NCBI RefSeq assembly: GCF_019720915.1
Contig: NZ_JAHKSI010000011.1
Location: 1 to 42,315, forward strand
Direction of reading: 5' to 3'
DNA length: 42,315 nucleotides
Source of the DNA: Alkalihalobacillus sp. TS-13
GTDB taxonomy: Bacteria; Bacillota; Bacilli; Bacillales; Fictibacillaceae
The position numbers were made by a program, and so were the translations under genes. This document shows positions 36,844 through 42,315 of the stretch, in pieces (the stretch's first letter is position 1; every line of letters starts with the position of its first letter). The notes below the pieces were generated by a model that did no database searches, was not told where the DNA came from, and saw nothing but the letters and a program-made list of their open reading frames with translations.

Positions 36844-37106
36844 ATTGGTTAAAGAATGACGTTGATTTCTTAGAAATTCACTCCCTTTCCGCGGGCCATA
36901 GAAAAGCGGAAGCGACCCGGTTAGACACGACGGTCACTGGAAAACTGACGAGGAGGCTTTCGCCGCCACAGAAGTTTGAAGTGATCCAAGTGACTGCTCG
37001 CTGAGCAAGACATCACTTCTCTGAATGCGGGGTCTCACCTGGCTCGCTGTTCCCGCAGGAGTGTCTTGAATTTCGTTTAAAATCAAGACGAAGATTAACA
37101 AAGCCA
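36844..37106 (+). repeat. R1 dispersed repeat, full copy
   Basis: Ends GTTGATTT (36861-36868) and AAAATCAA (37078-37085), plus the outer flanks up to ACAAAGCC. The core matches the copy at 18389-18617 nearly throughout (GAAAAGCGGAAGCGACCCGG, ATCACTTCTCTGAATGCGGG). It lies between thrB and tadA. Confidence 0.85.
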
Positions 37107-37147
37107 TTGTATTAATGACAGGTGTTAAGGTAATGTTGTGTATATAA

Positions 37148-37691
<544 letters not shown>

Positions 37692-37739
37692 GTTTCTTGC
37701 TGCCGTCATAAACGGTAAGCATTATCAGCTGTAAGCGAT

Positions 37740-37832
37740 GGAGGCGTACCCAAGTCTGGCTGAAGGGGACTGACTCGAAATCAGTTAGGGCGTTTGTGCG
37801 CCGCGGGGGTTCAAATCCTCTCGCCTCCTCCA
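37740..37832 (+). tRNA. tRNA-Ser (anticodon CGA)
   Basis: 93-nt class II tRNA. Acceptor GGAGGCG / CGCCTCC, anticodon CGA at 37776-37778 between ACTGA and TCAGT, long variable arm, T-arm GGGGGTTCAAATCCTC. Encoded CCA preceded by T at position 73, as in the other tRNA-Ser of the window. Confidence 0.96.
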
Positions 37833-37848
37833 TTCAAATATTTTACAG

Positions 37849-37877
37849 TTGATTTTAAAGGCAATCGGGCGTATACT
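37849..37877 (+). promoter_or_regulatory. scr promoter
   Basis: TTGATT (37849-37854), 17-bp spacer, TATACT (37872-37877), about 40 bp before the mature SRP RNA. Confidence 0.7.
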
Positions 37878-37916
37878 AAAAAGTGCGCATTTTGATTGCG
37901 CCTAACAATGTTATCA

Positions 37917-38195
37917 ACTTTGCCGTGCTAGGTGGGAAGGTAGCGGTGTCCTGTACTCGCAATCCGCTATAGCGAGACTGAATCCCTTTCCGAGGTTAGC
38001 TGACGTAAGGCCTGCCGTTCGTAAGTGGTGTTGACATCCGGGTCCTGCGCAACGGAGCCCCATGAACCCTGTCAGGTCCGGAAGGAAGCAGCAGTAAGTG
38101 GGTCCTCTCCGTGTGCCGCGGGGTTGCCTGGATCGAGCTAACTGCGAATGTAACGCTTAGGAAGGCTTAATCGAAGAAAGGTGCACGGCGTTATA
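37917..38195 (+). ncRNA. scr: Signal recognition particle RNA, large Bacillus type
   Basis: About 275-nt 4.5S/6S-type SRP RNA with an Alu domain. The 5' TTTGCCGTGC pairs with the 3' GTGCACGGC. The central S-domain shows the Ffh-binding GTCAGGTCCGGAAGGAAGCAGCA tetraloop hairpin and GGGTCCTGCGCAAC. The Alu-type fold is indicated by CCGCGGGGTTGCCTGG. It partners Ffh/FtsY in membrane targeting. The exact mature ends are not determined. Position between tRNA-Ser and dnaX is as in B. subtilis. Confidence 0.95.
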
Positions 38196-38204
38196 CTTAC
38201 ATAT

Positions 38205-38239
38205 CAACACTCATCCTTATTGGGGTGAGTGTTTTTTCT
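38205..38239 (+). terminator. scr terminator
   Basis: AACACTCATCC / GGGTGAGTGTT stem, short loop, six Ts. Confidence 0.88.
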
Positions 38240-38369
38240 ATTGGATTTGTGAATTTTGCGATTTGATAAATAGGGTCCTAGCGCTTTTTCTTTATTTCTG
38301 CTTTGAAAAACCAGCTTGGAATCGATATAATAAAAAGGATGATTATTATCGAAAAAGGAGGGCGTGCGG

Positions 38370-40100
38370 ATGGCTTATCAAGCTTTATATAGATTATATC
38401 GACCACAACAATTTCAGGATATGGTCGGCCAGGAACATATTACGAAGACCTTGCAAAATGCATTAGTACAACAAAAGCTATCCCATGCCTATTTATTCAG
38501 TGGTCCACGGGGGACTGGTAAGACGAGTGCTGCCAAAATCATTGCGAAAGCAGTGAATTGTGAGAAGGCTCCAGTTGCTGAACCGTGTAATGAATGTGAC
38601 GCATGTATCGGAATCACTAAGGGCTCCGTTTCTGATGTCATTGAAATTGATGCAGCCTCGAACAATGGGGTTGACGAAATTCGTGATATCAGGGACAAAG
38701 TGAAATATGCGCCAAGTGCGGTCCAATACAAGGTTTATATCATTGATGAAGTACATATGCTTACGATCGGCGCCTTCAATGCCCTATTAAAGACGCTTGA
38801 GGAACCACCGGAGCATGTCATCTTCATACTGGCAACCACCGAGCCCCACAAGATTCCTCTGACGATCATTTCAAGGTGTCAACGGTTTGATTTCAGAAGG
38901 ATCACTAGTCATTCGATCGTCTCAAGAATGAAAACGGTCATTGATTCGCAAGGTGTACAAGTAGAGGATGAAGCTCTCCATCTGGTAGCTCGAGCTGCCG
39001 AGGGCGGAATGAGGGATGCTCTGAGCATTCTGGATCAAGCGGTATCCTATAGTGAAGATACAGTCACCAACGATGATGTTCTAGCTGTAACAGGCACCGT
39101 TTCACAATCTCTTTTGTCAGAAATGACGAGAGCATTTCAAGAGAATAATGTCATTGATGCCCTCAAGCATATTGATCATTTGATGGAAAACGGGAAAGAT
39201 CCAATCCGATTCATTAACGATCTGATCTTTTATTACCGTGATATGTTGCTTTATCAAGCGGCTCCCAATTTAGAAGAAGTGCTTGACCGAGCGCAGGTCG
39301 ACCGGGAATTTGCCAATCTTGCGCAGAACATTCCAGGTGAGTGGATCTATCGGGTCATCGATGTATTGAACAAAGCACAGCAAGAAATGAAATGGACGAA
39401 TCACCCGCGGATCCATTTGGAGCTCGCGATCGTGAAGCTTTGTCAAGAAGAGGAGCAGCAGGTATCACAAAGCGTCTCGAACGATGTTGGTCCACTTGTC
39501 AATCGGATTGAACAGCTTGAAATAGAATTGCGTACGCTGAAAGAACAAGGAATCGTAAGTTCCTCTTCAGCGAACCAGGCTGAACCCGAAGTTCCGAAAC
39601 GCACATTCCAATCAAGGACGCCGAAATCGAAAGCGTCTACTGGTCGAATTAAAGAAATGCTAAAAGGCGCTTCCAAAAAGGATCTCCAGGTTTTCAGAGG
39701 AAAATGGGGTGACATCATGGAGCGGATCAAATCAAGGATGGTCAACGCCCATGCGTGGATGATCAACGCTACTCCAGTCGCATGTTCAAATGACTCATTT
39801 TTGCTTGCCTTCCAGCATGAACTCCACAGCCAAATGGCAGTGAAGGATAATATTCGGGAATGCGTCGAATCCGTTGTATTTGAAACAATGGGTCGCCAAA
39901 TGACGATGATGACGATCCTCGAGGAAGACTGGGAGAGCGTGAAACAATCGTACATCCAGTCACAAAGGAAATCCGAGCCTGATGAGTCAGAAGGATCTGA
40001 CCCACAGGCGAATCAAGAACCACAGCCACAGAAAGAAGACCCGATCGTTGATGAAGCCATCAAGCTCGTCGGTTCTGAATTTGTAGAAATAGAAGATTGA
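38370..40100 (+). CDS. dnaX: DNA polymerase III subunits gamma and tau
   Basis: AAA+ clamp-loader subunit. Walker A GPRGTGKT (45-52), a four-Cys Zn module (C64, C73, C76, C79), Walker B IIDEVH (D126, E127) and sensor region IISRCQRFDFR. After about residue 370 comes the tau-type C-terminus linking polymerase and helicase, then an acidic Gln/Pro-rich tail. 576 aa from ATG 38370 (GGAGG eight bases upstream; GTG 38364 is too close). No A-rich slippage site of the E. coli kind was noticed. First gene of dnaX-yaaK-recR. Confidence 0.97.
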   Translation: MAYQALYRLYRPQQFQDMVGQEHITKTLQNALVQQKLSHAYLFSGPRGTGKTSAAKIIAKAVNCEKAPVAEPCNECDACIGITKGSVSDVIEIDAASNNGVDEIRDIRDKVKYAPSAVQYKVYIIDEVHMLTIGAFNALLKTLEEPPEHVIFILATTEPHKIPLTIISRCQRFDFRRITSHSIVSRMKTVIDSQGVQVEDEALHLVARAAEGGMRDALSILDQAVSYSEDTVTNDDVLAVTGTVSQSLLSEMTRAFQENNVIDALKHIDHLMENGKDPIRFINDLIFYYRDMLLYQAAPNLEEVLDRAQVDREFANLAQNIPGEWIYRVIDVLNKAQQEMKWTNHPRIHLELAIVKLCQEEEQQVSQSVSNDVGPLVNRIEQLEIELRTLKEQGIVSSSSANQAEPEVPKRTFQSRTPKSKASTGRIKEMLKGASKKDLQVFRGKWGDIMERIKSRMVNAHAWMINATPVACSNDSFLLAFQHELHSQMAVKDNIRECVESVVFETMGRQMTMMTILEEDWESVKQSYIQSQRKSEPDESEGSDPQANQEPQPQKEDPIVDEAIKLVGSEFVEIED

Positions 40101-40121
40101 TCCATAAAAGGAGGAAGTAAA

Positions 40122-40436
40122 ATGAAGGGCAATATGAATAACATGATGAAGCAAATGCAGAAAATGCAGAAACAAATGATGAAAGCACAAGAAGAATTGA
40201 AGGATAAAACAGTTGATGGAACAGCTGGCGGTGGAATGGTAACAGTAACCGCAAATGGACATAAGGAGATCCTTGATGTCGTCATTAAAGAAGAAGCCGT
40301 TGATCCGGATGATGTCGAAATGCTACAAGACCTTATCTTAGCGGCGACCAATGACGCATTGAAGAAAATTGATGAAGTTGTAAACAAAGACATGGGTCAA
40401 TTTACAAAAGGAATGAACCTGCCAGGAATGTTTTAA
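40122..40436 (+). CDS. yaaK: YbaB/EbfC family nucleoid-associated protein
   Basis: 104-aa DNA-binding dimer found throughout bacteria between dnaX and recR. The Met/Gln/Lys-rich helical N-terminus ([18 protein letters not shown]) precedes the conserved core [20 protein letters not shown] and a C-terminal helix with [21 protein letters not shown] precedes ATG. A terminator follows, so recR may be expressed partly from readthrough or from its own promoter. Confidence 0.96.
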   Translation: MKGNMNNMMKQMQKMQKQMMKAQEELKDKTVDGTAGGGMVTVTANGHKEILDVVIKEEAVDPDDVEMLQDLILAATNDALKKIDEVVNKDMGQFTKGMNLPGMF

Positions 40437-40445
40437 GATCTGATA

Positions 40446-40485
40446 AAGGGGCTGACCAAAATGAAAAGCGTCAGCCTCTTTTTAC
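40446..40485 (+). terminator. yaaK terminator
   Basis: AAGGGGCTGAC / GTCAGCCTCTT stem with a loop of about 13 bases, then a T-run. It lies just before the R2 copy. Confidence 0.75.
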
Positions 40486-40486
40486 A

Positions 40487-40575
40487 CTTAAAGAAAGTAT
40501 CAAAAACTTTCTTCAGTATAAGCGCAACTAAGGCTCAGCATGCGCCAAGGCTTGGCTTTGCCAAGTTTTCTTTAG
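40487..40575 (+). repeat. R2 dispersed repeat, second copy
   Basis: 89 bp, ends CTTAAAGAAA / TTTTCTTTAG, same two-hairpin interior as the copy at 29404-29495 with few differences. ACACT occurs on both sides (40484-40488 and about 40576-40580), a possible target duplication. It separates yaaK from recR. Confidence 0.78.
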
Positions 40576-40685
40576 ACACTTATATCACTAAGAGCCTAAA
40601 CCGTGCTCTAAAGGATGACCGATGAATTAGCCGTCGATAAGTTGATAACCGGCACGGGTCGTCCCTTTCATTAGGAGGAATTGCA

Positions 40686-41282
40686 GTGCATTATCCTGAA
40701 CCGATCTCAAAATTGATCGATAGTTTCATGAAGCTTCCAAGTATCGGTCCCAAAACAGCAGTACGGTTAGCTTTTTTTGTTTTAGAAATGAAAGAAGATG
40801 ACGTATTTGAATTTGGAAAAGCATTAGTCAATGCAAAACGGGATCTCACCTATTGCTCGAATTGCCATCACATTACCGATCGCGATCCTTGTATGATTTG
40901 TGAAGACACAAGCCGGGATCAAACTACAATTTGTGTCGTGCATGATTCCAAAGATGTCATCGCAATGGAAAAAATGAAAGAATACCGAGGAATGTACCAT
41001 GTCCTGCACGGGGCGATCTCCCCGGTGGAAGGGATCGGTCCTGAAGACATAAAAGTAGCAGAACTCATCAAACGCCTGCAGGATGACACGGTCCAAGAAC
41101 TGATCATGGCGACGGACCCGAATATCGAAGGTGAAGCGACAGCTATGTATATCAGCCGTCTGGTAAAACCGACCGGCATCAAAATAACGCGTATCGCACA
41201 TGGTCTTCCTGTAGGAGGAGACCTGGAATATGCAGATGAAGTCACATTATCTCGCGCACTGGAAGGTCGTAGAGAAATCTAA
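40686..41282 (+). CDS. recR: Recombination mediator RecR
   Basis: Works with RecO (and RecF) to load RecA on gapped DNA. Helix-hairpin-helix near residues 10-30 ([16 protein letters not shown]), Zn finger C57-C60-C69-C72, then a Toprim domain ([13 protein letters not shown] to about residue 175, with [15 protein letters not shown]). 198 aa is the family length. The start is GTG at 40686, seven bases after AGGAGG. It is separated from yaaK by a terminator and an R2 element, unlike the compact arrangement in many bacilli. Confidence 0.97.
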   Translation: MHYPEPISKLIDSFMKLPSIGPKTAVRLAFFVLEMKEDDVFEFGKALVNAKRDLTYCSNCHHITDRDPCMICEDTSRDQTTICVVHDSKDVIAMEKMKEYRGMYHVLHGAISPVEGIGPEDIKVAELIKRLQDDTVQELIMATDPNIEGEATAMYISRLVKPTGIKITRIAHGLPVGGDLEYADEVTLSRALEGRREI

Positions 41283-41303
41283 TCCACGGAGGCGAGCAGC
41301 ATC

Positions 41304-41525
41304 GTGTTCTTCAGTCGAAATGGCCGACTACGTAAAGAAGCTAATGAACGTCTGTTAAATTCTATCGAAACGATCCGGACTGAATGGCTGACAAAGAAAG
41401 ATCTGATCGAAAACAGTGTAGAACCGTCAGAACAAGTCTTATACGAAGTGAAGTTAGCAAAAGCCAAGTATTTCTTTTTACTTCGAGAAGCAAAAATCCG
41501 GAATATCAGAACGAGAAGTTTTTAA
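41304..41525 (+). CDS. yaaL: YaaL-like DUF2508 protein
   Basis: 73-aa uncharacterised protein always found between recR and bofA in bacilli. Helical, basic N-terminus, conserved YEVKLAKAKYFFLLREAK region. The start is GTG at 41304, with ACGGAGG 13 bases upstream, a long spacing, so the start is slightly uncertain. It is 21 bp after recR and probably co-transcribed. Function unknown. Confidence 0.9.
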   Translation: MFFSRNGRLRKEANERLLNSIETIRTEWLTKKDLIENSVEPSEQVLYEVKLAKAKYFFLLREAKIRNIRTRSF

Positions 41526-41548
41526 CAGCTTCCCGTTCTTTTTTTGTC
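41511..41548 (+). terminator. yaaL terminator
   Basis: AACGAGAAG / CTTCCCGTT stem with one mismatch and a T-run of seven, overlapping the yaaL stop. Confidence 0.75.
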
Positions 41549-41597
41549 CTCTTCAACATAATCATGGTTATGAGACAACCTGTAAGGAGGATATTGT

Positions 41598-41861
41598 ATG
41601 GATCCGTTCTGGGTATTTGCGATCGTTTGCGGTTTGATTATATTGTTATTATTCATCGGCGCTCCATTAAAACCATTACGATGGATCGGACAAGGGGTCA
41701 TCAAGCTGGTGATTGGAGCGTTGTTGTTATTTTTCCTCAATGCATTCGGAACGGCTATCGACCTTCATATTCCGATCAACATAGCGACAGCTTCTGTGTC
41801 AGGTTTTTTAGGGATACCTGGTTTGATTGCACTAATAGCAATTCAGAAATTCATACTATAG
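41598..41861 (+). CDS. bofA: Pro-sigma-K processing inhibitor BofA
   Basis: 87-aa integral membrane protein of the mother-cell/forespore membranes. It holds the SpoIVFB protease inactive with SpoIVFA until the forespore signal arrives, timing sigma-K activation. Two hydrophobic segments (about 4-22 and 33-52) and the conserved C-terminal NIATASVSGFLGIPGLIAL are visible. AAGGAGG precedes ATG. It confirms a sporulating host. Position after yaaL and before an rRNA operon is as in B. subtilis. Confidence 0.95.
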   Translation: MDPFWVFAIVCGLIILLLFIGAPLKPLRWIGQGVIKLVIGALLLFFLNAFGTAIDLHIPINIATASVSGFLGIPGLIALIAIQKFIL

Positions 41862-41890
41862 ATGGGCGTTTTTTCTTACTATAAAACTAT

Positions 41891-41923
41891 GAAAGAGCCG
41901 GTTGAAATCTGGTTCTTTTTTCT
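41891..41923 (+). terminator. bofA terminator
   Basis: AAAGAGCCGG / CTGGTTCTTT stem, then Ts. Confidence 0.8.
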
Positions 41924-41937
41924 TGGTTTAAAAATGC

Positions 41938-41966
41938 TTGCATCGGGAATGACATAGTGATATAGT
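41938..41966 (+). promoter_or_regulatory. rRNA operon promoter P1
   Basis: TTGCAT (41938-41943), 17-bp spacer, TATAGT (41961-41966). First of a tandem pair. Confidence 0.65.
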
Positions 41967-42014
41967 TGTTCTTGCTGCTCTTGAAAAAACATTATATATC
42001 TATGAAAAAAAGCT

Positions 42015-42043
42015 TTGACAAGTTAGGCGTATGATGATATTAT
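42015..42043 (+). promoter_or_regulatory. rRNA operon promoter P2
   Basis: Consensus TTGACA (42015-42020), 17-bp spacer, TATTAT (42038-42043), preceded by an A-tract that could act as an UP element. Confidence 0.85.
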
Positions 42044-42126
42044 ATTAAGAGTCGCAACAAGACATCATAACTAAACAATCTTCGATAAAAGGCAGCGATT
42101 TCTGTCGCAGGCCAACGAAGAAAACA

Positions 42127-42138
42127 GCTCTTTGAAAA
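42127..42138 (+). promoter_or_regulatory. rRNA leader boxA-like antitermination site
   Basis: GCTCTTTGAAAA in the transcribed leader matches the boxA consensus of rRNA antitermination. Confidence 0.65.
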
Positions 42139-42259
42139 CTGAACAAAAGCCAAGCGTGAAACGGGTCTTTTTATAAGAACCCTGATCGATTTTTAAGTTT
42201 TACATTTAATGAGCAATCAAACGATGCTCAATAAATTCAGTGGCAATTATGCCAATCAA

Positions 42260-42315
42260 TTTATTGGAGAGTTTGATCCTGGCTCAGGACGAACGCTGGC
42301 GGCGTGCCTAATACA
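42260..42315 (+). rRNA. rrs: 16S ribosomal RNA, 5' end only
   Basis: Starts TTTATTGGAGAGTTTGATCC and continues into the conserved GAACGCTGGCGGCGTGCC; cut by the window edge after about 56 bases. Confidence 0.97.

Noticed and set aside
38370-40100. dnaX slippage site producing a separate gamma subunit
   Set aside because: No run of As with a following hairpin of the E. coli type was seen in the middle of the gene.

Overview
The window is a stretch of a low-G+C, endospore-forming Firmicute of the Bacillaceae. The evidence is an alpha/beta small acid-soluble spore protein gene with a sigma-G type promoter, bofA (control of sigma-K processing), two T-box leaders, a large Bacillus-type SRP RNA, and GGAGG ribosome binding sites almost everywhere. 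It runs from the 5S gene ending one rRNA operon (44-159) to the first bases of the 16S gene of the next (from about 42260). The backbone is the same gene order as the origin-proximal rrnO-rrnA interval of Bacillus subtilis: yaaC-guaB-dacA-pdxS-pdxT-serS-tRNA-Ser-dgk/dck ... tadA-tRNA-Ser-scr-dnaX-yaaK-recR-yaaL-bofA.

Region by region. 1-480: 5S gene plus a second, chimeric 5S remnant. 746-8212: yaaC (divergent), guaB (GMP synthesis), dacA (cell wall), pdxST (PLP synthase) and serS under a Ser T-box. 8414-15060: tRNA-Ser(UGA), then an aromatic amino acid block. A DAHP synthase/chorismate mutase gene lies on the minus strand, divergent from aroF-hisC-tyrA-aroE, which is controlled by a T-box whose specifier reads as a Phe codon. 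15062-18062: dck/dgk deoxynucleoside kinases and a PIN-PhoH ATPase. 18801-18876: tRNA-Arg(CCU).

18877 to about 29730 is accessory and mosaic. It holds a 1355-residue protein with an N-terminal HigA-like HTH, a nuclease-like segment and a long helical remainder. That gene has a strong promoter carrying a palindromic operator-like site, and it is the best candidate here for an undescribed (probably defence) system. It is followed by AT-rich DNA with a 5'-broken HIT gene, a frameshifted small gene, membrane or secreted hypothetical proteins, the spore protein gene, a PAS fragment and three lipoproteins. 29750-33274: ECF sigma/anti-sigma pair and an orphan pair of peptide-type ABC permeases. 33553-36820: hom-thrC-thrB. 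37172-41861: the conserved tadA to bofA segment. 41938-42315: tandem rRNA promoters, leader and 16S start.

Two families of short dispersed repeats occur between genes. One (called R1 here) is about 230 bp when full, with inverted TGTTGATTT ends; nine full, internally deleted or terminal copies are recognisable. The other (R2) is about 90 bp with CTTAAAGAAA ends, in two copies, one of them inside an R1 copy.
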